Assembly: GCF_013778505.1 (NCBI RefSeq)
Contig: NZ_JAAOWU010000003.1
Location: 496,001 to 560,000 of the forward strand
Reading direction: 5' to 3'
Source: Pseudomonas sivasensis
GTDB taxonomy: Bacteria > Pseudomonadota > Gammaproteobacteria > Pseudomonadales > Pseudomonadaceae
DNA length: 64,000 bases
The notes beneath the pieces were generated by a model. It was given only the letters and a program-made list of their open reading frames with translations, was not told where the DNA came from and did no database searches. The translations under genes were made by a program, and so were the position numbers. Of the stretch, positions 1-8,989 are shown in pieces (the stretch's first letter is position 1; each line of letters opens with the position of its first letter).

Positions 1-95
1 ACGGGCTCGGCTCAACCTCACGATCGACCGATTCTGGTCGGTCACCGCCAATTTTCACTGGCTGTATTGGGGCGATTTCGGTCAGTCGTGAGAGG

Positions 96-114
96 CAGAA
101 TCGGCCAGAAGCGG
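96..114. repeat. 19 bp sequence, inverted partner at 6109-6127
   Basis: The 19 bases here are the reverse complement of 6109-6127 with 2 mismatches. The pair therefore brackets the whole 0.1-6.1 kb catabolic block, and the right copy lies about 70 bp before an IS1182-type transposase stub. It could be an insertion-sequence flank or a dispersed intergenic repeat. Bases 1-166 otherwise hold nothing I recognise. Confidence 0.4.
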
Positions 115-166
115 ACGTAGAGTGATCACCCTACAACCTCGGCGCTCTGTATCAGCCACCGGAGCA

Positions 167-961
167 TTAACGCAGAGAGGAAAAATACTGAGTAGGCGGT
201 TTACCCAGTGCTTTCTTGAACATCGTGATGAATGCATTAACTGAGTCATATCCCAGGATGCCCGCCACACGTTGAACGGATACCCCCTCCGCCAAATGAC
301 TCAGTGCGATCATCAAATGCAATTGTTGACGCCAGCGTCCGAAGCTCAGCCCGGTCGTGCTTTCTACAAGCCTGGCCAGCGTTCGTTCACTGGTTGCAAG
401 CCGAGTGGCCCACTCGCGCAACGTGGTTCGGTCGCCTGGATCGGAGAAGAGCGTATCGGCGATTTGTTTGATCTTGGGGTGGTCTGATATCGGCAAATGC
501 AGCTCTTTCAGCGGGGCATCGGAAAGCTGCTCAAGCAGCACTGCAACCAGTCGCGCTGTCTTGCTCTCGTCACGGTAAGCAGGTTCCTGTTCAGCGAGAT
601 GCAGAATCATCTCCCGTACCAGGGGAGTGATGGCAACAGTACAACACGCTTCAGGCATGGCTGCCGCGCCTGGCTCAACAAACAGAAAGCAGGTACGGGC
701 GCTCTCGGTTACGCGGCAGCTGTGCGGCGTGCCGCCTGGGATCCATACCGCATGTTGAGGAGGCACAAGCCAAAGTGCATCTTGTACCTCACAGCTAACC
801 GCACCGTGCAAAGACAGGATCAACTGACCTTTACGGTGGTCATGCGAGCTGACACCTGAGTAACTCAATTCGGGCGCAATCTTTAGGGCAATCGCTGCCT
901 GAGCGAAAAGATCTGAATCGAAATCTTCCGGCGAGGTAACGACATTTTTTGAGATTGGCAT
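167..961 (-). CDS. AraC family transcriptional regulator (NimR-like)
   Basis: A 264 aa regulator with the usual two-part AraC layout. An N-terminal cupin-like sensor carries the H-D-H-R-K-G and V-W-I-P stretches, and the C-terminal third is a double helix-turn-helix with the SERTLARL and LGYDSVNAF motifs. It is transcribed away from the MFS gene starting at 1051. This AraC/CynX-NimT-type MFS divergent pair matches the known E. coli nimR/nimT (yeaM/yeaN) arrangement, so it probably controls that transporter from the 89 bp shared intergenic region. The inducer cannot be told from sequence. No clear ribosome binding site precedes the ATG. Confidence 0.85.
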   Translation of the reverse strand: MPISKNVVTSPEDFDSDLFAQAAIALKIAPELSYSGVSSHDHRKGQLILSLHGAVSCEVQDALWLVPPQHAVWIPGGTPHSCRVTESARTCFLFVEPGAAAMPEACCTVAITPLVREMILHLAEQEPAYRDESKTARLVAVLLEQLSDAPLKELHLPISDHPKIKQIADTLFSDPGDRTTLREWATRLATSERTLARLVESTTGLSFGRWRQQLHLMIALSHLAEGVSVQRVAGILGYDSVNAFITMFKKALGKPPTQYFSSLR

Positions 962-1050
962 AATTTAGATGTCGGGTGTCTTAATGTCTATATTATACGG
1001 TTCTGAAGTTCTCTACAGTTGTCTTCTTTATAAGAGGACAGATAAAGAAT

Positions 1051-2298
1051 ATGTCAGACACAAAAAACAAGTGGCATGCCATCGCGCTCGTCGCAGGCAT
1101 TCTGCTTATCGCCGTGAACCTGCGCGTTCCCTTTACCAGCATCGCGCCCGTTTTGCCGCTGATCCAGAATGCTTTTGGCTTGAGCGCCTCAGCTCTAGGC
1201 CTGCTTACGTCACTTCCATTATTTGCCTTCGCCGCCTTCTCTCCGCTCAGCGCGTCGGTCGCCCGCAGGTACGGAATCGAGCGCACGCTTTTTGGTGCAC
1301 TGTTGGTCATTTCATCGGGCATCCTGCTCCGCTCCGCAGGCAGTGCCTGGGCGTTGTACGCCGGTACGATATTGATAGGCACCGGGATCGCACTGGGCAA
1401 CGTGCTGCTGCCCGGCCTGATCAAACGCGACTTCTCAACGAAAATGGCGTCCATGACCGGCGCTTACTCCATCACGATGGGCGCAGCAGGCGCTGTCGGT
1501 TCAGCCGTGATAATTCCGCTGACCCAATCATGGGGATGGCCGATTGCACTGAGTTTGTTGGTCGCAGCCCCGTTGTTGGCGCTGGTGGTGTGGCTGCCGC
1601 AGTTGAAAAAACACAAACACGTAAATCTGTCCGGTTCGAAAGAAGCGCCAACCGTGGCCGTCTGGCGTTCGCCGCTGGCATGGCAGGTCACGCTGTTCAT
1701 GGGGCTAAACGCGATGCCTTTTTATGTCGCTGTCGGCTGGCTGCCGACCATTTTGATAGACCATGGAATATCCCCCGAGCAAGCAGGTACGGTACACGGC
1801 ACGCTTCAACTGACCACGGCCATTCCCGGCTTGATTCTGGCGGCCACACTTCGCCGTCTCAAAGACCAGAGACTGGCAGCCGCTACCGTCAGCCTGTTAA
1901 CCGCCTTATCCCTGATCGGGCTCATTTATGCGCCAGGCTACGCCATTTTGTGGGCCGCGCTCCTGGGCTTCGGCTCTGGCGCCAGCATGATGCTCGGCCT
2001 GACCTTCATCGGCTTGCGCACAAAAAATGCCGGTGACACGGCGGCACTTTCAGGAATGGCGCAGTGCGTCGGCTACCTGATGGCAGCCGCAGGCCCCTTG
2101 CTGCTGGGCCAACTGCACGACTGGATTGGTGGCTGGACAGCACCGCTGCTGATCACAGCCGCAATCTCCGTAGCCGGCGCATTCACCGGCATGCTGGCCG
2201 GGCGCAACGTTCAACTTGAACCTGCTGAATCATCGTCGCGAACAAACCCAGCAATCCAGTCAGCGAATGCGCTCACAGCTGGCGATAGAAAGCGCTGA
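1051..2298 (+). CDS. MFS transporter, CynX/NimT family
   Basis: A 415 aa, very hydrophobic protein with about 12 membrane segments, the usual MFS length. The N-terminal part (residues about 15-110) resembles the CynX/NimT branch, which contains cyanate and 2-nitroimidazole exporters. It sits in the inner membrane and likely exports or imports a small organic molecule; the substrate is unknown. The last 88 bp overlap the 3' end of the convergent LysR gene, so the C-terminal tail past about residue 385 is read from both strands. The divergent AraC gene is the probable regulator. Confidence 0.85.
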   Translation: MSDTKNKWHAIALVAGILLIAVNLRVPFTSIAPVLPLIQNAFGLSASALGLLTSLPLFAFAAFSPLSASVARRYGIERTLFGALLVISSGILLRSAGSAWALYAGTILIGTGIALGNVLLPGLIKRDFSTKMASMTGAYSITMGAAGAVGSAVIIPLTQSWGWPIALSLLVAAPLLALVVWLPQLKKHKHVNLSGSKEAPTVAVWRSPLAWQVTLFMGLNAMPFYVAVGWLPTILIDHGISPEQAGTVHGTLQLTTAIPGLILAATLRRLKDQRLAAATVSLLTALSLIGLIYAPGYAILWAALLGFGSGASMMLGLTFIGLRTKNAGDTAALSGMAQCVGYLMAAAGPLLLGQLHDWIGGWTAPLLITAAISVAGAFTGMLAGRNVQLEPAESSSRTNPAIQSANALTAGDRKR

Positions 2299-3122
2299 TG
2301 CGGGTATAGCAGGTGCACAGGAACCGATGCGGGCTGCCAGTCAGCAAGCACTTCGATCAGCCGCCCTTCTCGTAGATGCTCGCTGACCACGTTCTCAGCG
2401 AGCTGTACCAGCCCGAAGCCTTCAAGGCACATTTTGATGTAAAGCCCAGTCTCGTTGACAGCCGCTGTGCCGTTCACCGGGACTGAGATCTTTTCGGTGC
2501 CACGGGCGAAGCGCATTTCACCTGCTTGTCTTGCGCGGCCCGAGAAGTAATGGATGGCCCGGTGGTGAGACAAATCTTGCGGTGTTTGCGGAATACCGTT
2601 TTTTTCGAGATAGGCTACAGACGCACAGGTCACCCAGCGAAACCGGCCGAGTGGGCGCGCAACGAGCGTTGAGTCATCGAGCTCGCCTGTACGAATAACG
2701 CAATCGACACCCTCTTGAACCAGATCAACCTGCCGATCGTTGACGCCTATCATCAGGTAGATATCCGGGTAGCGCCTGTAAAAGTCTTGCAGGTTTGGCA
2801 TGACGATGAAGTGTGCAATGCCACCCGGTATATCGACCCGCAAACGCCCCTGCGGTCGTTTTACGGAATCCGACAGACTGGTTTCCGTGTGTTCGATTAG
2901 CTCCAATATTTCCCGACATTGCGCCAGATATTGTGACCCCTCAGACGTCAGGCTGACTCGCCGAGTGGTTCTGTTCAGCAGGCGCACCTGCAGGTACTTC
3001 TCAAGATTCTTAACGCTGCTGGTAACTGTCGAGGCTGGCAAAGAGAGCGTCTGCGCCGCTTGGATGAAGCTTGCAGCCTCAGCCACACGGACGAAAATCT
3101 GCATTGATTGAATACGATCCAT
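2211..3122 (-). CDS. LysR family transcriptional regulator
   Basis: A typical LysR regulator of about 303 aa. The N-terminal winged HTH begins MDRIQSMQIFVRV and is followed by a LysR substrate-binding domain. I chose the ATG at 3122 rather than the upstream in-frame ATG at 3164 because LysR proteins of this subgroup begin with this motif. It is divergent from the amidohydrolase operon at 3266, which it probably controls. Its 3' end overlaps the MFS gene convergently by 88 bp. Confidence 0.85.
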   Translation of the reverse strand: MDRIQSMQIFVRVAEAASFIQAAQTLSLPASTVTSSVKNLEKYLQVRLLNRTTRRVSLTSEGSQYLAQCREILELIEHTETSLSDSVKRPQGRLRVDIPGGIAHFIVMPNLQDFYRRYPDIYLMIGVNDRQVDLVQEGVDCVIRTGELDDSTLVARPLGRFRWVTCASVAYLEKNGIPQTPQDLSHHRAIHYFSGRARQAGEMRFARGTEKISVPVNGTAAVNETGLYIKMCLEGFGLVQLAENVVSEHLREGRLIEVLADWQPASVPVHLLYPHQRFLSPAVSAFADWIAGFVRDDDSAGSS

Positions 3123-3265
3123 GACTGTCATCGACCTCAAAGCAGTGATTGGGAAAGGCTTCATTATTCGTATAAATTGAACAATAAAAACAGTTTTACC
3201 ATCTTTTTCCCGCAGTATCGTCTTGCGTACAGTTCTTCCAACGAAATTTGAAGAGGTGTACCGAA

Positions 3266-4663
3266 ATGGCTGAATACAACCGCAGCATCGTGCAGGCCCT
3301 GGCCGCTCCGGCCGCTAGCACACTTATTCGCAACGCCACTGTGCTGAGCATGGACGGCGATATCGGTAATCTGGCGCGCGGCGATATCCTTATAGAAGGA
3401 AGCACCATCACGGCCATAGGTGAAAACCTCGAGGCCGGCGACGCTATGGTTATCGAGGCATCCGGCATGATTGCCATGCCGGGCATGGTCGATACGCACC
3501 GTCACTCTTGGGAAGGGCAACTGCGTCGAATCAATCCGAATGCCGAAACCCTGGAAGACTACTGCAACGCTACGCACTTCTCTTTCGCCAAATACTATCG
3601 CCCGGCTGACATGTATATCGGCAACCTGCTGACTGCGTTGGGTTGCATCGATGCCGGTATCACCACCGTGGTCGATAACTCGCACAACAGCCGCACCGGC
3701 GCGCACTCCGATGCTGCCGTAGAGGCGCTACTTGATGCTGGTATCCGATCTGTACACGCCTCCGGTGCGCCAGTTTCCGGTGAGTGGGACAAAGCCCACT
3801 GGCCCGGCAACCTGGAGCGCCTGAAGGAAAAATACGTCAAGAACGGCGACAACCCACTGCTCTCGCTGGCAGTGATGGCGCAGCTGGAGCCTGAGCTATG
3901 GGCTGAAGCCCGGCGTCTGGGGCTGCCGATCATCACCGAATTTTTTGGCGGGGACATGGCAACTGAGTTGGAGGGTTTGCATCGCGAGGGCCTGCTGCGC
4001 CCCGATAACATCTTCAACCACTGCACAGCGCTGCCGGACGCCGGCTGGAAAATCCTTCGCGAGGCTGGCGTTCGGGTCAACGTATGCCCGCGTTCAGATG
4101 CCCACTACGGTATTGAAGATGGAATGTTCGCCATGCAGTCGGCCCAGCGCCACGGCATCAGCCCGGGGCTGAGTGTCGATAACGAAACCTCCTACAGCGG
4201 TGACATGTTCATGGAGATGCGGGTGGCGTTCTACCTGCAGCGCGTCATGGGCATGCACCAGCAGCGCTGCTGCGGCGCAGAACATCATCCGGTGACCCTA
4301 CCTGCTCATGGCCTGCTCAAAGCCGCCACTCTCGACGGCGCTACCTGTGCCGGATTGCAGGACAAAGTCGGCAGCCTGGCCCCCGGCAAACAGGCCGACC
4401 TGATCCTTATAAACGCGCAGGACATCAACCTTTACCCGTCAGGCAACGCATTCGGCACCGTTGTACACGCGGCCGAACGCAGCAATGTCGACACGGTCAT
4501 CATTGGCGGTCGCATCGTCAAGCGCGGCGGCAAGGTGCTGGGCGTGGACAGCGAAAGGCTGCGTGCAGCAATCGACGAATCCCGTGAGCATCTGTTTGCT
4601 GCCGCAGGCTACCAGCCGGATATTTTTGCCGAGACATTCATGCCGCTTGAGTCAGCCAAGTAA
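3266..4663 (+). CDS. Amidohydrolase family protein (cytosine deaminase/TrzN-like)
   Basis: A 465 aa metal-dependent hydrolase of the amidohydrolase superfamily. The strand-1 metal motif D-T-H-R-H is at residues 76-80, followed by further histidines and a candidate catalytic Asp near residue 305 (S-V-D-N-E-T). The C-terminal end has the beta-sandwich segment G-S-L-A-P-G-K-Q-A-D-L. Family members deaminate or dechlorinate purines, pyrimidines and triazines; the substrate here is not readable. The ATG at 3266 has a good ribosome site (AAGAGG, about 9 bp upstream) and is preferred to the in-frame TTG at 3248. It heads an operon with a YdcZ-type carrier (11 bp gap) and an SMP-30 hydrolase, with a LysR gene divergent. 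Confidence 0.85.
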   Translation: MAEYNRSIVQALAAPAASTLIRNATVLSMDGDIGNLARGDILIEGSTITAIGENLEAGDAMVIEASGMIAMPGMVDTHRHSWEGQLRRINPNAETLEDYCNATHFSFAKYYRPADMYIGNLLTALGCIDAGITTVVDNSHNSRTGAHSDAAVEALLDAGIRSVHASGAPVSGEWDKAHWPGNLERLKEKYVKNGDNPLLSLAVMAQLEPELWAEARRLGLPIITEFFGGDMATELEGLHREGLLRPDNIFNHCTALPDAGWKILREAGVRVNVCPRSDAHYGIEDGMFAMQSAQRHGISPGLSVDNETSYSGDMFMEMRVAFYLQRVMGMHQQRCCGAEHHPVTLPAHGLLKAATLDGATCAGLQDKVGSLAPGKQADLILINAQDINLYPSGNAFGTVVHAAERSNVDTVIIGGRIVKRGGKVLGVDSERLRAAIDESREHLFAAAGYQPDIFAETFMPLESAK

Positions 4664-4674
4664 GGAGGCGCGAA

Positions 4675-5148
4675 ATGAACGCAGCTTACTACCTGCTGGC
4701 CGTCTTCGCGGGACTTGGCATAACCCTGCAGACCACGCTGAATGGGCAACTCGCTACAGGTGTGGGTGGAGATTCCGTAGCGGCGGCGCTGTTCTCATTT
4801 ACTGCCGGAGCGGTATGCCTGGGCGTATTTTCATTGATGCGTGGCGGGATAGTGGCCTCACTGGCGGCTATACCTGCCCAGCCCTGGTGGAGCCTGCTGG
4901 GCGGTCTGCTGGGTGCCGGTGCCTTGCTTAGTTATGTGGTGCTTGCGCCAAAAATCGGTCTATCAGCCCTGCTGGGCCTCGCTATCGCAGGGCAGATTAT
5001 TTCGTCACTGGTTATCGATCATTTCGGATTGATGGGGGCATCGGAAAGGCCGGTATCTCTCGTCAAGTTGGCCGGGTCGATGGTGATGCTCACAGGCCTG
5101 GTCATCGCCCTGTTCGGTGACAGGTGGTCAGCGCTTTTCTCCAACTGA
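4675..5148 (+). CDS. DMT family transporter, YdcZ/DUF606 type
   Basis: A 157 aa membrane protein with about five hydrophobic helices, the length of the DUF606 (YdcZ) half-size members of the drug/metabolite transporter superfamily. These usually act as dimers in the inner membrane. It follows the amidohydrolase by 11 bp with a GGAGG ribosome site. It likely moves that enzyme's substrate or product, which is inferred from position only. Confidence 0.8.
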   Translation: MNAAYYLLAVFAGLGITLQTTLNGQLATGVGGDSVAAALFSFTAGAVCLGVFSLMRGGIVASLAAIPAQPWWSLLGGLLGAGALLSYVVLAPKIGLSALLGLAIAGQIISSLVIDHFGLMGASERPVSLVKLAGSMVMLTGLVIALFGDRWSALFSN

Positions 5149-5187
5149 CTGCCTTGTTTACCCCATCCTTTTTCGTAGGACGCCACC

Positions 5188-6048
5188 ATGTTTAAAACCC
5201 TAACCAACACCACCAGCCTTCTTGGCGAGTGCCCTGTCTGGTGTGAAAGAACGGAGCGTCTGTTCTGGACTGACATCCCGGCCTGCGAGTTGCTTGCTCT
5301 GGATCCCGTAAACGACGAAGTGCAACGCTGGCCACAGCCGGAGCCATTGGGGTCATTTGCCCTCACGGCAGATGAAGACGTATTGCTGATGGGGCTGGCA
5401 TCCTGCCTGGGCTACTACAACCTGATTACCTGTCATTTCACTAAAATTACGGCCACGCCTGGAGTGGCCGCAACCCGGATCAATGATGGCCGCTGCGATC
5501 GTATGGGCAACTTTGTATTCAGCACAATGGACGCCGGTGAGCAGGTGCAAACCATAGGCAGATTTCATCGGCTCAACGCGGCAGCGCTCGAGACAGAAAC
5601 TCTAGACCTTCCCGCAGTGGCGATCCCGAACAGCATCTGTTTCAGCCCGGACGGTTCCACCATGTATTACGCGGACTCCCTGCAAGGATGCATTTTCTGC
5701 TGCGATTACCCGTCGCTAGAAAACCAGCGTGTATTCACTACAGTCAATGGTCAGGGTGCTCCAGACGGCTCTTGTATTGATGCGCAGGGTTTTCTCTGGA
5801 ATGCGGAATGGGGCGGTAGCCGACTGGTTCGTTACGCACCCGACGGAAAAATTGACCGCGTGATCGACTCCCCATGCGTACAGACCACTTGCCCGATTTT
5901 AGCGGGCCCCGGTTATGAAACGCTTTACAGCACCAGCGCCCGGGTGGGGATGGATAAGCCGACAGATTCCGATGGTGCGCTGATAAAAGCCGAAGCCGTA
6001 GTCGCTGCGGGGCTTCCAGAGGAGCGATTTACTGGGCGACTGAACTGA
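5188..6048 (+). CDS. SMP-30/gluconolactonase family hydrolase
   Basis: A 286 aa six-bladed beta-propeller of the SMP-30/gluconolactonase/LRE family. The early metal-binding glutamate lies in L-L-G-E-C-P-V-W, and later blades contain N-D-G-R-C-D, P-N-S-I-C-F-S-P-D and A-P-D-G-S motifs. Members open sugar lactones using a divalent metal. It is the third gene of the LysR-controlled operon, so the block may degrade a heterocyclic or sugar-acid compound. The coding region ends shortly before an IS1182 relic. Confidence 0.8.
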   Translation: MFKTLTNTTSLLGECPVWCERTERLFWTDIPACELLALDPVNDEVQRWPQPEPLGSFALTADEDVLLMGLASCLGYYNLITCHFTKITATPGVAATRINDGRCDRMGNFVFSTMDAGEQVQTIGRFHRLNAAALETETLDLPAVAIPNSICFSPDGSTMYYADSLQGCIFCCDYPSLENQRVFTTVNGQGAPDGSCIDAQGFLWNAEWGGSRLVRYAPDGKIDRVIDSPCVQTTCPILAGPGYETLYSTSARVGMDKPTDSDGALIKAEAVVAAGLPEERFTGRLN

Positions 6049-6196
6049 ATAGCGAGTTCTGACCTGTAGGGCCTTTCTAATGCCAATTTGGTAGACTTCA
6101 GTGAATGACCGCGTTTGGCCGATTCTGTTGTAAAAGTAGCTCCCCTGTTTGACCTGCGGCAAAATTGCTTCATTGGTCGGCGGGGGATCACATAGC

Positions 6197-6337
6197 ATGA
6201 TGGAACAGTTATCGAGTGGGCAGGAGCGACTGTTTTACTCGTTCAACCTTGAAGATCACATCCCAGCCAATCATCTTCTGCGCAGCATTGATCAGTGTCT
6301 CGATCTGAGTGACCTGCGCCATTGGGCATCTACTTAG
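6197..6337 (+). pseudogene. IS1182-family transposase, N-terminal stub
   Basis: The reading frame encodes the first ~46 residues typical of IS1182-type transposases (MMEQLSSGQERLFYSF, then D-H-I-P-A-N-H-L-L-R). It then hits a stop where the family runs on for over 400 residues. No further transposase sequence follows before the histidine kinase gene. It marks an old insertion/deletion boundary between the catabolic block and the signalling genes. Confidence 0.75.
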
Positions 6338-6436
6338 AGCGCATGCTAAATGACTGAATCGGTGGTCTAATCCTGCCCATGCTGTTTCATTTCCGTTTTC
6401 GAGCTCGACTACGAATTTACAATCAGGATCATCGGC

Positions 6437-7567
6437 ATGCGCTTGTCAGACTTCATAATTAAAAACCTGGAGCCCATTCTGCAGTCTTGGGAAGACTTCG
6501 CCAGAACCATTGAGGTGCCAGGCCAAGAATTGGACTCAAAGGGTCTGCGTGATCACGCAGAACAGATGTTGCGCGCAATTGCCCTAGACCTTCGCACAAC
6601 CCCGCCCCCGCAAGAGCGAATTTCCCAATCCCAAGACAATGATCCTGTGGAGCAGTTGGAAACGGCTGCCGAAGTCCATGCGGTAACGCGCTTACTGGTA
6701 GGTTTCACACTGGATCAGATGGTATCGGAGTATCGGGCCTTGAGGGCTAGCGTGCTCAGTCAATGGCTGGGGCAGATGAGGGCTGGAACGTTTTTGGATG
6801 TGGACGATATGATCCGCTTCAACGGAGCAATTGATCAAGCGCTGGCCGAGTCTATCGCTAGTTATTCGCGTGCAGTGGAAGCCTCTCGTAACGTTTTTTT
6901 AGGCATTCTGGGACACGATTTGCGTACCCCACTGGGAGCTATTTTACTGGGAGCAGACGTGTTGCGGCGCTCGAAAAATTTTGAGGGGCGAGAGGCTAAA
7001 GTTGCACTGGGAATATTCACCAGCGTAAAGCGAGCCAGCCGAATTGTTAGCGACTTGTTGGATCTAACACGTTGCCAAATGGGCCCTGGAATTCCTGTCA
7101 AGAAGGTCGAGATTGACTTAAAGCCGCTATGCATACGCATAGTAGAAGAGATCCGCACCTTTCACCCAAGCGCGGACATCATATTTAAAGCAGAAGCGTC
7201 AGCTCTAGGTGAGTTTGATGGCGCTCGAATGGAGCAAGTTTTTTCCAACCTACTAAGCAATGCTGTGCAACATGGCGACCATGAATTTCCTATCAAAGTA
7301 TCGCTCGATAGTTCTGATGGGAGCGTTGTATTCGTCGTCCACAATCGCGGCGAACCAATACCAGAGCATGTTTTACCGTTTATCTTCAGTCCCATGGGCC
7401 GCTTTTCTCAGAAAACTACGTTTGATGCCCGCCATAGCGCTGGCTTGGGATTGGGACTCTACATCGCTTCCGAAATCGTTGCCGCACACTCCGGCTCTAT
7501 AGATGTGACCTCCGACAAACTGCACGGAACCACTTTTCTGGTAAAAGTACCTGCCGGTAAACGCTGA
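6437..7567 (+). CDS. Sensor histidine kinase with RsbRD-like N-terminus
   Basis: A soluble 376 aa kinase. Residues 1-145 are helical and resemble the RsbRD (RsbT co-antagonist N-terminal) sensory region. The H-box G-H-D-L-R-T-P-L has His160 as the likely phosphorylated residue. The HATPase domain shows the N-box N-L-L-S-N-A-V-Q-H and the G-L-G-L-G-L-Y-I box near the end. No membrane segment is seen, so it senses an internal cue or a partner. It precedes a KaiC-like remnant and a receiver gene, the three-gene arrangement seen around KaiC-like ATPases. The ribosome site is AGGA before the ATG. Confidence 0.85.
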   Translation: MRLSDFIIKNLEPILQSWEDFARTIEVPGQELDSKGLRDHAEQMLRAIALDLRTTPPPQERISQSQDNDPVEQLETAAEVHAVTRLLVGFTLDQMVSEYRALRASVLSQWLGQMRAGTFLDVDDMIRFNGAIDQALAESIASYSRAVEASRNVFLGILGHDLRTPLGAILLGADVLRRSKNFEGREAKVALGIFTSVKRASRIVSDLLDLTRCQMGPGIPVKKVEIDLKPLCIRIVEEIRTFHPSADIIFKAEASALGEFDGARMEQVFSNLLSNAVQHGDHEFPIKVSLDSSDGSVVFVVHNRGEPIPEHVLPFIFSPMGRFSQKTTFDARHSAGLGLGLYIASEIVAAHSGSIDVTSDKLHGTTFLVKVPAGKR

Positions 7568-7571
7568 ATTT

Positions 7572-7982
7572 GTGTTTGGTAGCCAGGCTTCACTATGGCT
7601 GCTCATCGATAGACTTCGCGGTATGACACGAGTCTCGACAAATCCGGCGCGCATTACTGACTTCTTCAGAGCTCTGATGAACGAGCTGCGATCCAGGGGC
7701 GTTACGGTATTTGCATCCTGGGAAATGCGCGATCTGTTTGGTTCAGAAGTCAGCGCACCAAACTCTGACCTGTCCAGCATCGTCGACAACCTGATGCTGA
7801 TGCGATTCTATGAGAATCACTCTGAACTAAGCAGGACGCTTTCCATTCTTAAAGTACGAGACAGCTCTTACGACCCTTCGCGTTTTGAGGTCGTCATCCG
7901 TGATCAAGATGTTTTCCTGAAAAAGGCTTCAAGACATGAACCTTCAGTCCCGACTGAGACATCGCCCGGTTCAAAATCTTAA
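7572..7982 (+). pseudogene. KaiC-like ATPase, C-terminal remnant
   Basis: An open frame of 136 codons matches only the end of a KaiC-family RecA-like ATPase. It shows L-L-I-D-R-L, an E-L-R-S-R-G-V-T-V segment, the L-S-S-I-V-D-N-L-M-L-M-R-F-Y stretch and L-S-I-L-K-V-R-D-S-S-Y-D. The Walker A and Walker B motifs and the whole first part are missing. The frame opens with GTG 4 bp after the kinase stop with no ribosome site, as expected for an internal deletion that fused the intergenic region to the middle of the gene. It is most likely non-functional, though a short protein could still be made by coupling. Confidence 0.7.
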
Positions 7983-8006
7983 GCCTTTGTGCGGGTTGAA
8001 TTTAAC

Positions 8007-8369
8007 ATGACCACCATCCTGGTCGTCGACGACGAGTATTTGATCGCTGATATTCTCAGTTTCGCGCTGGAGGACGAGGGGTTCATGGTGGTGACGGCCA
8101 TCAACGGTCAGAAAGGGCTCGAGGTGCTGGATAGAGAGCGGCCTGCCTTGATCATTACTGACTTTATGATGCCGGTCATGGACGGCCTTGAGTTCGCCAC
8201 TGCCGTTCGAGCGCTGCCTTCGGCGAATCAATTGCCGATAATCCTGATGAGCGGAGCTCAGGCCCACATCGGTATGGAGAGATCGGATCTGTTTGATGCA
8301 GTTTTGGCAAAGCCATTCAACATCGACTTGATCATTGCCGAAGTTAAAAAACTACTAGCCTCTGATTAG
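8007..8369 (+). CDS. Single-domain response regulator
   Basis: A 120 aa CheY-like receiver with the acidic pair D8-D9, the phospho-acceptor Asp52 (I-I-T-D-F-M-M-P) and the conserved Lys in L-A-K-P-F. It has no output domain. I start at the ATG at 8007 (MTTILVVDDE) instead of the upstream GTG at 7989. It is the likely partner of the kinase at 6437. With the KaiC-like gene broken, the remaining pair may have lost its original output. Confidence 0.85.
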   Translation: MTTILVVDDEYLIADILSFALEDEGFMVVTAINGQKGLEVLDRERPALIITDFMMPVMDGLEFATAVRALPSANQLPIILMSGAQAHIGMERSDLFDAVLAKPFNIDLIIAEVKKLLASD

Positions 8370-8404
8370 TAAGTGCCCCATGTGCATACCCATAGCAATC
8401 TCAA

Positions 8405-8427
8405 GCCGGGCTCCCCTCTAGCCCGGC
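8405..8427 (+). terminator. Hairpin after response regulator gene
   Basis: A perfect 8 bp stem (GCCGGGCT / AGCCCGGC) with a 7 nt loop lies 35 bp after the receiver stop. There is no T-run, so it may act as a weak or Rho-assisted terminator or an mRNA end protector. Confidence 0.5.
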
Positions 8428-8573
8428 GGCAGCTTAGCGACTGGGATGAGCGCAATAGCTCATCTGCAACATAAGCGGCGTGAGTGTGATGGTGCGACCG
8501 TCAAACGATTTAGATACCCGCAGCGTTGAAGCCACTTATAAGAGCCTTGGAGGGAGTGCGAACCTGGGCGTGG

Positions 8574-8906
8574 CTACATCGACTTTACCGAGACTACGTC
8601 CACATACTTGTACTTCTTCCTAGCGGCTTTCACGGCCTCTTGCTCAGCAAGCAACGAGCTCAACGTATCAGCCTCGTGAATCAACTCGTGCATTTTTCCC
8701 TCAAATTCGTTTCCAACCCTGAGAGTGACCTTCAGCCTAGGCGTAAAAGCTTTTTCCGCTTTCTTCTTCACCTGGGGAGGTGCTGGCTTTGTAGGCAATA
8801 CTTCTGGCACATGCTCCTGTACTTGAGGGGCAGACACATGCTCTTCGGGCTGAGGCGTCCCGAATAGAGCACGACGCATTTCTTCTTCAGTTAATTCAGA
8901 GTTCAT
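8574..8906 (-). CDS. Hypothetical protein, paralog of 14078-14413
   Basis: A 110 aa protein of unknown function starting MNSELTEEEMRRALFG. The Pro/Gln-rich linker (residues about 20-45) is followed by a basic stretch, a possible beta segment (P-R-L-K-V-T-L-R-V-G-N-E-F-E-G-K) and a C-terminal helix ending K-K-Y-K-Y-V-D-V-V-S-V-K-S-M. The paralog 5.5 kb away is almost identical in both ends and differs mainly in the linker. The ATG at 8906 is preferred because homology between the two copies begins there. Orthology cannot be judged here. Confidence 0.65.
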   Translation of the reverse strand: MNSELTEEEMRRALFGTPQPEEHVSAPQVQEHVPEVLPTKPAPPQVKKKAEKAFTPRLKVTLRVGNEFEGKMHELIHEADTLSSLLAEQEAVKAARKKYKYVDVVSVKSM

Positions 8907-8989
8907 AGAACATCTCAAAGGGACGCATTTCGCTGGGCAAGTTCTAATAGGATTGTTGCTGACCGGTGTTCGGGGAGCCTGCTGGGACG

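Noticed and set aside
969..2036. Long plus-strand open frame (355 codons)
   Set aside because: It is a shadow in another frame of the MFS transporter gene; its translation is Arg-rich and lacks hydrophobic segments.
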